Source: Burkholderia pyrrocinia (GTDB taxonomy: Bacteria; Pseudomonadota; Gammaproteobacteria; Burkholderiales; Burkholderiaceae). Taken from it: a DNA stretch of 64,000 bases. Shown here one piece after another: positions 43,715 to 52,122 of this stretch. Below the pieces are notes generated by a model. That model ran no database searches. It had not been told where the DNA came from and was given only the letters and a program-made list of their open reading frames with translations. Numbering within the stretch: position 1 is the stretch's first letter; each line of letters opens with the position of its first letter. Position numbers and translations under genes: made by a program. The stretch covers positions 1,922,001-1,986,000 of the forward strand of contig NZ_CP094460.1 of the NCBI RefSeq assembly GCF_022809715.1, written 5' to 3'.

Positions 43715-43796
43715 ACCGGCGGCGCGTCGAACGCCGTGCGGCCGGCGCGTGCCGGCATGCCGGACCATCGAATCCCACATCGAAGGAAACATCGTC

Positions 43797-45017
43797 ATGA
43801 CCAGCAACAACGAAGGCGCGCTCGCGGGAGTGCGCGTGGTGGACCTGAGCCGCGTTTATGCGGGGCCGTTCTGCGCGCAGACGCTCGCGGACCACGGCGC
43901 GGACGTCATCAAGATCGAACCGCCGCAAGGCGACGAGACGCGCGACTGGGGGCCCGCGATGCCGGGCGGCATCTCCAGCTACTACTGGGGGCTCAACCGC
44001 AACAAGCGCAATCTCGCGCTCGACCTGTCGCATCCCGACGGACGCGACGTGCTGTTCCGCCTGCTCGAGACGGCCGACGTGCTGGTCGACAACTTCAAGC
44101 AGGGCACGCTCGAACGCTGGGGCATCGGATACGAGGACTGCCTGCGCGAACGCTTCCCGCGCCTCGTGCATTGTTCGATCTCCGGATACGGCACCGACGG
44201 CCCGCTCGCGCGGTTTCCGGGCTACGACGCCGTCGCGCAAGGGCTGGCCGGCTTCATGTCGATCAACGGCGAACCGGGCGGCATGCCGCTCAAGGTGCCG
44301 TTTCCGGTCGTCGATTTCGCGGCCGGCCTGAGCGCCGTGTCGAGCATCCTGCTCGCGCTGGTCGAACGGACGCGCTCCGGTCTCGGGCAGCACGTCGACA
44401 TCGACCTGTTCAGCACCGCACTGTCGATGCTGCACCCGGTCAGCACGAGCTGGATGGCAACCGGTGACGTTCCCGTCGCGACCGGCAACGTGTATGGCGC
44501 GATCGCACCGTACGGCGTCTATCCGTGCAAGGACAAGCCGGTGGCGACGGGCGCCGGCAACAACCGCACGTTCGCGCGGCTCGTCGAAGCGCTCGGCGTG
44601 CCCGAGCTTGCGCGCGATCCGCGGTTCGCGACCAACGCGCAGCGCGTCGCGCATCGCGACGCGCTCGATACGCTGCTCGGGCAACTGACCGCCGAACTGA
44701 GCGCCGACGACGTCGTCGAACGGCTGCTGCACGCGGGCGTCGCGACGGGGCCGGTCAACACCGTGGCCGATGCATTCGGTCATCCGCAGGCGGCGCGCAA
44801 CGCGATGTTCGTCAATACCGATGCGTACACCGGCGCGGGCATCCCGGCCAAACTCTCCCGCACACCCGGATCGATACGCCGGCCGCCCCGGCCGTTCGCC
44901 GCCGACACCGACGCCGTGCTCGATGCGTTCGGCATCGACGCGGCCCGTCGGGATGCGTTGCGGCAGGCGGGCGTGCTCCACGACACGCGCGCAACCGCGA
45001 CCGGGAGCACGTCATGA
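43797..45017 (+). CDS. CaiB/BaiF family CoA-transferase (formyl-CoA transferase type)
   Basis: 406 residues. The N-terminal region LAGVRVVDLSRVYAGPFCAQTLADHGADVIKIEPPQGDETRDWGP and NRNKRNLALDLSHPDGRDVLFRLLETADVLVDNFKQGTL are class III CoA-transferase hallmarks; Asp in this family forms the aspartyl-CoA intermediate. Ends DAFGIDAARRDALRQAGVL. It activates a carboxylic acid by CoA transfer, or hands CoA between acids. AGGAAAC precedes the ATG. The stop overlaps the next gene as ATGA. Confidence 0.92.
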   Translation: MTSNNEGALAGVRVVDLSRVYAGPFCAQTLADHGADVIKIEPPQGDETRDWGPAMPGGISSYYWGLNRNKRNLALDLSHPDGRDVLFRLLETADVLVDNFKQGTLERWGIGYEDCLRERFPRLVHCSISGYGTDGPLARFPGYDAVAQGLAGFMSINGEPGGMPLKVPFPVVDFAAGLSAVSSILLALVERTRSGLGQHVDIDLFSTALSMLHPVSTSWMATGDVPVATGNVYGAIAPYGVYPCKDKPVATGAGNNRTFARLVEALGVPELARDPRFATNAQRVAHRDALDTLLGQLTAELSADDVVERLLHAGVATGPVNTVADAFGHPQAARNAMFVNTDAYTGAGIPAKLSRTPGSIRRPPRPFAADTDAVLDAFGIDAARRDALRQAGVLHDTRATATGSTS

Positions 45018-45814
45018 CCACGTCGAGCACGTTTTCTTCGCTGACGGACAACGACGCCCCGTCGATCCTGCGCAACGACGACGACGGCATCGCATGGTTG
45101 ACGATCCATCGCCCGCACGTCGCCAACGCATTGTCCGCCGAAGCGATCCGGCGCCTGTGCGACGAACTGGTCACGCTCGACGACAACCCGGCGATTCGCG
45201 TCATCGTCATCCGCGGTGCCGGCGAACGCGCCTTCAGCGCGGGCATCGATCTCGGCGATCCCGAGATGCGCGGGATGCGGCCGATGCGCGGGCTCGCACG
45301 CAACGTGCACGAGCTGATCCTGGAGCTGCGCAAGCCGACCATCGCGGCCATCAACGGCTTCGCCGTCGGCGGCGGCTTTGAAATCGCGCTCGCCTGCGAT
45401 CTGCGGATCGCCGCCGATCACGCGTATTTCGCGCTGCCCGAAGCGCGGGTCGGCATGGGCGCGAACTTCGCGAGCGTGCTGCTGCCGCGCATGCTGCCGC
45501 GCGCCGTCGCGATGGAGCTGCTGTTCACGGGCCGCCGCTTCGACGCGGACGAAGCGCAGCGCGCCGGGTTGCTGAACCGCGTCGTACCCGGCGCCGCGCT
45601 CGACGACACGGTGCGCGAACTGGCGCTGACGATCGCCGCGAACGCGCCGCTCACGATCCGCCGCATCAAGGAAACCGCGACACGCAGCCAGGGCTTGCCG
45701 GTTGCCGCGGCGCTGCGGCTGGACGTCGGCCCCGACGTCTATGCGAGCGAGGACCGGATCGAAGGCGCCCGCGCGTTTCTCGAGAAGCGCAAGCCGGTAT
45801 TCAAGGGCCGCTGA
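45014..45814 (+). CDS. Enoyl-CoA hydratase/isomerase family protein (second copy)
   Basis: 266 residues. Crotonase core: HRPHVANALSAEAIRRL, GAGERAFSAGIDLGD, then RKPTIAAINGFAVGGGFEIALACDLRIAADHAYFALPEARVGMGANFASVLLPRMLP. Glu in the FALPEARVG segment is at the catalytic position. The ATG overlaps the CoA-transferase stop by four bases, so translation is coupled. Two crotonases in one operon suggest successive steps, one hydrating and one isomerising or hydrolysing the same acyl chain. Confidence 0.92.
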   Translation: MTTSSTFSSLTDNDAPSILRNDDDGIAWLTIHRPHVANALSAEAIRRLCDELVTLDDNPAIRVIVIRGAGERAFSAGIDLGDPEMRGMRPMRGLARNVHELILELRKPTIAAINGFAVGGGFEIALACDLRIAADHAYFALPEARVGMGANFASVLLPRMLPRAVAMELLFTGRRFDADEAQRAGLLNRVVPGAALDDTVRELALTIAANAPLTIRRIKETATRSQGLPVAAALRLDVGPDVYASEDRIEGARAFLEKRKPVFKGR

Positions 45815-45904
45815 GCCCGACGCGGCACAACGGGCGACACGACGCGCGCAACCGCTCCCAGAACGCGGGCGCGCCAAAAAAAAACATGGAACGGAGACAC
45901 CTTC

Positions 45905-46957
45905 ATGCAACGGAAAGCATTCCTGGTCGGCGCGTGCGTGCTTTGCGCGTCGCCGGCGCAAGCGTCGTCGGTCACGCTGTACGGGATCGTCGACAGCTAC
46001 GTCGAATTCGATCGCATCGGCAGCCTGTCGAGCGTGCGGCAGAGCGGCGGCGGATCGGCGACCAGCCGCATCGGGCTGACGGGCGTCGAGGATCTCGGCG
46101 GCGGCACGTCGACGAAGTTCGTGCTGGAAAGCGGCTTCTCGCCTGCCGACGGATCGTTCCAGGGCGGCACGCTGTTCTACCGGCAGGCATACGTGTCGCT
46201 GCAGAGCACCCGCTACGGCGACCTCCGGCTCGGCCGGCAATACACGCCTGCGTTCTACGTCGTGTACGACGGCGATCCGTTCGGACTCAACGAGCGAATG
46301 TCGCCGCTCGCGCTGCTCGCGACGTCGACGGACACGATCACGAGCAACACGACGCCGCCGATTCCGCGCTTCAACCAGGCGGCGTCGTATCTCGGCCCCG
46401 ACTGGAACGGCCTGCGCGTGATGGCCACGTACGGCTTTCCGACGCCGAACGCGCTGTCCACGCAGGCCGGACGCAACTATGGCGCCGGGCTTCAGTACCG
46501 GATCGGCGGGCTCTATCTCGGCGCGGGCTTCCAGGGCGACGTGTCGGCCGGCAACCTGTCGCCCGTCGTCTACCCGTCGACGACCCGCCATTACGTGTTC
46601 GCGGCCAACTACGCATTCGCGCGCGTCAAGCTGTACGCCGCGTTTCTCCATGGCGTCAGCACGGCGCCGAACCTGCCCGCGTTCTCGACCGCGAGCGTCG
46701 GCGCATCGATCAACGTCGGCGCGCTCGATCGCGTGCTCGTGTCGGTCGTGCGCCGCGACGTGAAAGGCTCGGCGAACGACGCGACCGCGCTCGGCGTCGG
46801 GTACGACCATCCGCTGTCGAAGCGGACTTCGCTCTACGCGCGCTATCTCTACCTGAAGAACGGCGGCAACGCACGCAACACGGTCGTCGCCGGCCTGCAG
46901 CCGCAACCGGGCGGCACCGAGCAGGTGTTCGCGCTCGGCATCGTTCACCGCTTCTGA
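45905..46957 (+). CDS. Gram-negative porin, likely substrate-linked
   Basis: 350 residues. Signal peptide MQRKAFLVGACVLCASPAQA, mature start SSVTLYGIVDSYVEFDRIG. Porin strands include SRIGLTGVEDLGGGTSTKFVLESGF and RYGDLRLGRQYTPAFYVVYDGDPF, ending LGIVHRF with the C-terminal Phe. It lies inside the acyl-CoA operon, so it probably admits the catabolised acid across the outer membrane. CGGAGACACC before ATG 45905 is the same ribosome-binding sequence as the first hydratase gene. Confidence 0.92.
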   Translation: MQRKAFLVGACVLCASPAQASSVTLYGIVDSYVEFDRIGSLSSVRQSGGGSATSRIGLTGVEDLGGGTSTKFVLESGFSPADGSFQGGTLFYRQAYVSLQSTRYGDLRLGRQYTPAFYVVYDGDPFGLNERMSPLALLATSTDTITSNTTPPIPRFNQAASYLGPDWNGLRVMATYGFPTPNALSTQAGRNYGAGLQYRIGGLYLGAGFQGDVSAGNLSPVVYPSTTRHYVFAANYAFARVKLYAAFLHGVSTAPNLPAFSTASVGASINVGALDRVLVSVVRRDVKGSANDATALGVGYDHPLSKRTSLYARYLYLKNGGNARNTVVAGLQPQPGGTEQVFALGIVHRF

Positions 46958-46967
46958 CGGAGTGCCC

Positions 46968-48290
46968 ATGACCCAGACCCTTTCCACCCACCCGACCGCC
47001 GTCGAAGATGGCGCGACGCGGGCGCTCTACCGCCGGATCTCGCGCCGGCTGCTGCCGTTCCTGATCCTCTGCTACACGCTGTCGTTCATCGACCGGATCA
47101 ACATCGGCTTCGCGCACGCGCAGATGGCCGCCGAACTGCACTTCTCCGACGCCGTCTACGGGCTCGGCGCGGGCATCTTCTTCATCGGCTACATGGCATT
47201 CGAGATTCCGAGCAACGCGTTGCTCGTGCGGATCGGCGCGCGCAGGACGATCGCACGAATCATGGTGCTGTGGGGGCTCGGCTCGGCCGCGACGATGTTC
47301 GTCACGACGCCCGCGCAGTTCTATGCGTGCCGGTTCCTGCTGGGCGTGTTCGAGGCCGGCTTCTTCCCCGGCATCCTGTTCTATCTCGGCGCGTGGTATC
47401 CGCCGAAGCAGCGCGCGAAGGCGTTCGCGCTCTTCATGACGGCGCTGTACCTCGCGGGGCTCATCGCCGGGCCCGTGTCGGGCGCGATCCTCACGTTCTT
47501 CGACGGCGCAGCCGGCCTGAGCGGCTGGCAATGGCTGTTCCTCGTGGAAGGGCTGCCGAGCAGCGCGATCGGCATCGTCGCGCTGCGGTTTCTCGACGAC
47601 CGGCCGGACGACGCACGCTGGCTGTCGGATGCCGACAAGGCCGCACTGCGCGCCGCACACGCGCATGCCGAAGCCGGCACGCCGGATGCGGACACGGCGC
47701 GGCCGCTGCTCGCGCACCGCGATTTCTGGCTGCTGTGCGCGGCCAATTTTGCGATCGCGGCCGCCGGCTACGCGCTCGTGTTCTGGATGCCCGTGATCCT
47801 GCATCGCGGCGGCCTGCATGGCGCGATGCAGATCGGGCTGCTGTCCACGCTGCCCTACCTGTGCGGCATCGTCGGCATGCTCGGAATGGGCTGGCGCACC
47901 GAGCGCCGGCGCGAATGGCGCGGGCACGGCGCGGTCGCGATGCTCGCCTGCGCGGCGGCACTCGCCGGGCTGGCGAGCGTCGACGGCACGCCGCACCTGA
48001 TGATCGCGCTCTGCATCGCGGTCGCCGCGCACGCTGCGGCGCTGCCCGCGTTCTGGGTGCTGCCGGGGCTCGCGCTGCCCAAGCGCTCGATGGCGGTCGC
48101 GATCGCGGCGATCACGATGTCCGGCGCGATCGGCGGGTTCGCGAGCCCGTTCCTGATGGGCGTGCTCAACACGGTCACCGGGTCGATGCGCGGCGGACTC
48201 TATTTCAACGCGGCGCTGCTCGCGGCCGGCTGCGTGGCGCTGCTCGGCACGCTGCGCGCGCGGGCGGCGCCGCTTCCAGCCGCGCGCTGA
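46968..48290 (+). CDS. MFS transporter (anion:cation symporter family)
   Basis: 440 residues with 12 predicted helices. LPFLILCYTLSFIDRINIGFAHAQMAAELHFSDAVYGLGAGIFFIGYMAFEIPSN is the ACS-family opening (organic anion/H+ or Na+ symport, e.g. tartrate, 4-hydroxyphenylacetate, phthalate carriers). RIGARRTIARIMVLWGLGSA is the loop 2-3 motif. It sits ten bases behind the porin and presumably imports the same acid through the inner membrane. GTG 46962 (two codons upstream) is possible; ATG 46968 has the better-placed GGAG. Confidence 0.92.
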   Translation: MTQTLSTHPTAVEDGATRALYRRISRRLLPFLILCYTLSFIDRINIGFAHAQMAAELHFSDAVYGLGAGIFFIGYMAFEIPSNALLVRIGARRTIARIMVLWGLGSAATMFVTTPAQFYACRFLLGVFEAGFFPGILFYLGAWYPPKQRAKAFALFMTALYLAGLIAGPVSGAILTFFDGAAGLSGWQWLFLVEGLPSSAIGIVALRFLDDRPDDARWLSDADKAALRAAHAHAEAGTPDADTARPLLAHRDFWLLCAANFAIAAAGYALVFWMPVILHRGGLHGAMQIGLLSTLPYLCGIVGMLGMGWRTERRREWRGHGAVAMLACAAALAGLASVDGTPHLMIALCIAVAAHAAALPAFWVLPGLALPKRSMAVAIAAITMSGAIGGFASPFLMGVLNTVTGSMRGGLYFNAALLAAGCVALLGTLRARAAPLPAAR

Positions 48291-48327
48291 CCGCGCCGGT
48301 TTCCTTCACTCACTCATTGATCCGCAC

Positions 48328-49482
48328 ATGAACTTCGAACTCGAACTCGAACACCGGATGATCAAGGACCTCGTCGCGCGCTTCGTGAACGACGAGCTGA
48401 TTCCGCTCGAAACGGCCGTGATGGCGCGCGAGGCGGACGGCCAGCGCTTCGTGCTGCTCGCCGACGAGCGCGCGCGGCTCGACGAACGCTCGCGGCAGCT
48501 CGGCCTGTGGGGGCTCGATGCACCGCTCGACGCCGGCGGCTCGGACCTGTCGGCAGTCGCGATGGTCGGCGTGAACGAAGCGATCGGCACGACCGTGACG
48601 CCGTACGTGCTGCCGCCCGATTCACCGAACCTGAGGATGCTGTGCGACGCGGCCGACGACGCGCAGCGCGCCCGCTATCTCGACCCTTATGCGCGCGGCG
48701 TCACGCGCTCCGCGATGGCCATCTCCGAACCAGGTGCCGGCTCGGACCCGAGCACGCTGTCGACGACTGCCGAGCGCGACGGCGACGGCTGGGTGCTGAA
48801 CGGGCGCAAGATCTGGATCAGCCACGCGAGCGAAGCCGACTGGACGATCGTGATGGCGCTGACGGACCGCAGCAAGGGCAAGCGCGGCGGCATCTCGGCC
48901 TTCATCGTCGAGCGCGATACGCCGGGCTTCATCATCGAGCGCCGGATTCCGATGATCGGCGGGCTGTCCACCTACGAGATCGTGCTGGAAAACTGCCGCC
49001 TTCCCGCCACGCAACTGCTCGGCCGCGAAGGCGAAGGCTTCGTGCCGATGCAGGGGCGGCTGTCGAACCGGCGGCTGGAGATGGCGGCCTGGTGCATCGG
49101 CCGCGCCGAGCGCGCGGTCGCGCTGCTGTGCGAATACGCGAAGCAGCGCACGACGTTCGGCGTGCTGCTCGCGGAGCGCCAGGCCGTCCAGTGGTGGGTG
49201 GCCGATGCGCTGACCCGCATCCACGCGTGCCGCCTGATGACCTATGAAGCGGCCGCACGGGTGGATGCAGGGCAGGATGCGCGCACGCAGATCTCGATGG
49301 TCAAGGTGTTCGCGACCGAAATGGCGTGGACCGTCATCGATCACGCGATGCAGACGCTCGGCGCGATGGGCATGACGAAGGAACTGCCGTTGCAGCAGAT
49401 GGCGAGCGAAGCGCGGCTGATGCGCATCTTCGAGGGCCCGAGCGAGGTGCACCGCTGGGTCGTTGCACGCAGCGTGCTGTAG
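48328..49482 (+). CDS. Acyl-CoA dehydrogenase family protein
   Basis: 384 residues. FAD/substrate regions: RSAMAISEPGAGSDPSTLSTTAERDGDGWVLNGRKIWISHASEADW, MQGRLSNRRLEMAAWCIGRAERAVALLCEYAKQRTTFGVLL and ITHAMQTLGAMG-like DHAMQTLGAMGMTKELPLQQMASEARLMRIFEGPSEVHR. The catalytic base is uncertain by inspection: the usual C-terminal Glu is within EGPSEVHR. Oxidises acyl-CoA to 2-enoyl-CoA, feeding the two hydratases. It starts 37 bases after the MFS gene in the same direction and likely belongs to the same operon. Confidence 0.9.
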   Translation: MNFELELEHRMIKDLVARFVNDELIPLETAVMAREADGQRFVLLADERARLDERSRQLGLWGLDAPLDAGGSDLSAVAMVGVNEAIGTTVTPYVLPPDSPNLRMLCDAADDAQRARYLDPYARGVTRSAMAISEPGAGSDPSTLSTTAERDGDGWVLNGRKIWISHASEADWTIVMALTDRSKGKRGGISAFIVERDTPGFIIERRIPMIGGLSTYEIVLENCRLPATQLLGREGEGFVPMQGRLSNRRLEMAAWCIGRAERAVALLCEYAKQRTTFGVLLAERQAVQWWVADALTRIHACRLMTYEAAARVDAGQDARTQISMVKVFATEMAWTVIDHAMQTLGAMGMTKELPLQQMASEARLMRIFEGPSEVHRWVVARSVL

Positions 49483-49737
49483 GCATCCGCGCCGCGCGGG
49501 CCGCGCACGACGCATCACGACGACGATGTCGCGCCGGTCGGCGCCACCGCGGGAACTTGCTCGTCGGCGGCAATGTCAGCCCACTGTCGTGCCGCACATC
49601 ACATGCATCCGGCGGCACCGCCCGCCTGCTGCGGCCTGCCGGAAGGACATGATCGCGGCGGCATGCCGGCCCCCGAGCCCCGCTGCGGCGACGCCGGTTC
49701 GTCCGTTATCGCCGCCACCCAATCACGGAGCAACCGC

Positions 49738-50676
49738 TTGGACACCCTGCATCTCGTCGATCCCGAAATCCGCCCGCTGCTCGACGTGTGGCCGACCGTC
49801 ACGCTCAGCGCCGACAACCTCGCGCAGGCGCGCGAGCGCGTGCTGCCGCTACCGCCGCCCGACTCGGCCGGCAGCACGCTCGAGCGCCGCGCCGTGCCCG
49901 GCCCCGCCGGCGCGCCGGACGTCCCGCTCCACATCTACACGCCCGACGACGCCGCGCGACCGCTCCCGGCGATCGTCCACATGCACGGCGGCGGCTACGT
50001 GCGCGGCGCGGCGAAGGACCTGGAGGCCATTCATCGCCAGGCAGTCAAACAGCTCGGCTGCGTGCTGATCTCGATCGACTACCGTCTCGCGCCGGAAACG
50101 GTGTTCCCCGGCGCGATCGAGGATTGCTACGCGGGCCTCGCGTGGACCTTCCGCCATGCCGAAACGCTCGGCATCGACCCGGCACGCATCGGCGTGACGG
50201 GCGAAAGCGCAGGCGGCGGGCTCGCCGCCGCGCTGGCGCTGCTGGCGCGCGACCGCGGCGAATACCTGCTCGCGTTCCAGCACCTGATCTACCCGATGCT
50301 CGACGACCGCACCTGTACGCGTATGCCGCATCCGCATGCCGGCGAGTTCGTCTGGCACGCGGCCAACAACCGGTTCGGCTGGACGTCGCTGCTCGGCCAC
50401 GCGCCGGGCCTCGACGGCGTGTCGCCATATGCCGCCGCCGCGCGCGCGGAAAAGCTCGACGGCCTGCCGCCGACGTTCCTGTCGATCGGCTCGCTCGACC
50501 TGTTCCTCGAAGAAAACCTCGACTATGCGCGGCGGCTGCTCCGCGCCGGCGTGCCGACCGAACTGCACGTGCTCCCCGGCGGCGTGCACGGTTTCGACAT
50601 CGTGCCCGACGCGCGACTCTCCGAAACGGCACGCCGCCTCAGCCACGACGCGCTGCGCCGCTTCCTGCACGGCTAG
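49738..50676 (+). CDS. Alpha/beta hydrolase (hormone-sensitive-lipase type esterase)
   Basis: 312 residues. The HSL family set: HMHGGGYVRGA oxyanion loop, nucleophile Ser in GVTGESAGGGLAAALAL, acid Asp in LSIGSLDLFLEE, His in LPGGVHGFDIV. The frame is open from ATG 49573, but a TTG at 49738 follows GGAG by eight bases and gives the usual N-terminus (DTLHLVDPEIRPLLDVWP). Likely releases an acid or alcohol from an ester, supplying the pathway. It is 255 bases downstream of the dehydrogenase, so may be separately transcribed. Confidence 0.85.
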   Translation: MDTLHLVDPEIRPLLDVWPTVTLSADNLAQARERVLPLPPPDSAGSTLERRAVPGPAGAPDVPLHIYTPDDAARPLPAIVHMHGGGYVRGAAKDLEAIHRQAVKQLGCVLISIDYRLAPETVFPGAIEDCYAGLAWTFRHAETLGIDPARIGVTGESAGGGLAAALALLARDRGEYLLAFQHLIYPMLDDRTCTRMPHPHAGEFVWHAANNRFGWTSLLGHAPGLDGVSPYAAAARAEKLDGLPPTFLSIGSLDLFLEENLDYARRLLRAGVPTELHVLPGGVHGFDIVPDARLSETARRLSHDALRRFLHG

Positions 50677-50686
50677 CCGAAACGAC

Positions 50687-50708
50687 GCGGGCGGCCGCAG
50701 CCGCCCGC
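50687..50708. terminator. Bidirectional hairpin between the esterase and prpF
   Basis: GCGGGCGGC (50687-50695) and GCCGCCCGC (50700-50708) form a perfect nine-pair stem with a CGCA loop, followed by ATTTCC. It separates the convergent hydrolase and prpF genes and can stop both directions; T-tracts are short. Confidence 0.65.
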
Positions 50709-50734
50709 ATTTCCACCGATACAACCGGCAACGA

Positions 50735-51928
50735 TCAGAACGCGTCGCCCGGCACCCGCACCCAGCCTTCCATCAGCACGCGCGCGCTGCGGCTCATGAT
50801 CGCCTTCGTGACGGTCCACTCGCCGTTCTCCTGCTGCTGCGCTTCCGCGCCGACGCGCAGCGTGCCCGACGGATGCCCGAAGCGCACCGCGTTGCGTTCG
50901 CCGCCGCCCGCCGCCAGATTCACGAGCGTGCCGGGGATCGCCGCGGCCGTGCCGATCGCGACCGCCGCCGTGCCCATCATCGCGTGATGCAGCTTGCCCA
51001 TCGACATCGCGCGCACCAGCAGGTCGACGTCGCCCGCGTTCACGCGCTTGCCGCTCGATGCGACGTAGTCGGCGGGCTTCGCGACGAACGCGATCTTCGG
51101 CGTGTGCTGCCGCGTCGCGATTTCGTCGAGCGTATCGATCAGGCCCATGCGCAGCGCGCCGTGCGCGCGGATCGTCTCGAACTTCTCGAGCGCCTTCGCA
51201 TCGCCGTTGATCGCGTCCTGCAGCTCGGTGCCCGTATAGCCGATCGCCTCCGCCTCGACGAAGATCGTCGGGATCCCCGCATTGATCATCGTCGCCTTCA
51301 GCGTGCCGACGCCCGGCACCGCGAGATCGTCGACGAGGTTGCCGGTCGGGAACATCGACCCGCCCGCCCCCTCTTCCTCGGCGGCCGGATCCATGAATTC
51401 GAGCTGCACTTCGGCGGCCGGGAACGTGACGCCGTCCAGCTCGAAGTCGCCCGTCTCCTGCACCGCGCCGTTCGTGACCGGCACGTGCGCGACGATCGTC
51501 TTGCCGATGTTCGCCTGCCAGATCCGCACGGTCGCGATGCCGTCGCGCGGCACGCGCGCGGGATCGACGAGCCCGCCGCTGATCGCGAACGGGCCGACCG
51601 CCGCCGACAGGTTGCCGCAGTTGCCGGTCCAGTCGACGAACGCCTTGTCGATCGCGACCTGCCCGAACAGGTAGTCGACGTCGTGGCCGGGGCGCGTGCT
51701 CTTCGACACGATCACCGTCTTGCTGGTGGACGACGTCGCGCCGCCCATCCCGTCGATCTGCTTGCCGTACGGATCGGGGCTGCCGATCACGCGCAGCAGC
51801 AGCGCGTCGCGCGCGGCGCCAGGCGCCTGCGCCGCGTCGGGCAGGTCCTGCAGCCGGAAGAACACGCCCTTGCTGGTGCCGCCGCGGATATAGGTCGCGG
51901 GAATCCTGATTTGAGGAATGTGAGCCAT
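50735..51928 (-). CDS. prpF: 2-methylaconitate cis-trans isomerase
   Basis: 397 residues. MAHIPQIRIPATYIRGGTSKGVFFRLQDLPD is the PrpF opening, with further features NLSAAVGPFAISGGLVDPA and GMGGATSSTSKTVIVSKS. PrpF isomerises the trans-2-methylaconitate made by AcnD to the cis isomer, so AcnD/PrpF replaces the single dehydratase PrpD. ATG 51928 is chosen at the family start; the frame extends to 52063 with Arg-rich sequence. It lies downstream of acnD, in the same orientation, separated by about 190 bases. Confidence 0.94.
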   Translation of the reverse strand: MAHIPQIRIPATYIRGGTSKGVFFRLQDLPDAAQAPGAARDALLLRVIGSPDPYGKQIDGMGGATSSTSKTVIVSKSTRPGHDVDYLFGQVAIDKAFVDWTGNCGNLSAAVGPFAISGGLVDPARVPRDGIATVRIWQANIGKTIVAHVPVTNGAVQETGDFELDGVTFPAAEVQLEFMDPAAEEEGAGGSMFPTGNLVDDLAVPGVGTLKATMINAGIPTIFVEAEAIGYTGTELQDAINGDAKALEKFETIRAHGALRMGLIDTLDEIATRQHTPKIAFVAKPADYVASSGKRVNAGDVDLLVRAMSMGKLHHAMMGTAAVAIGTAAAIPGTLVNLAAGGGERNAVRFGHPSGTLRVGAEAQQQENGEWTVTKAIMSRSARVLMEGWVRVPGDAF

Positions 51929-52122
51929 GTCCGTTTTATCCCAGGTCGGCCGGAACCGGCGCGTCGGCGCCGCTTCCCGCCCGATGCTTCGCATGCCGAA
52001 GCCATGCGCAGCAAACCGAATCGGGCCGGCCGCGCGACCGGCGCCCCTGCGCCGCCGCGACAACCGGCCCCTTCGTTCCGCGCGCCGCCACGGCGCGCGA
52101 AACCGCCTTTACCGCCTTCCCG

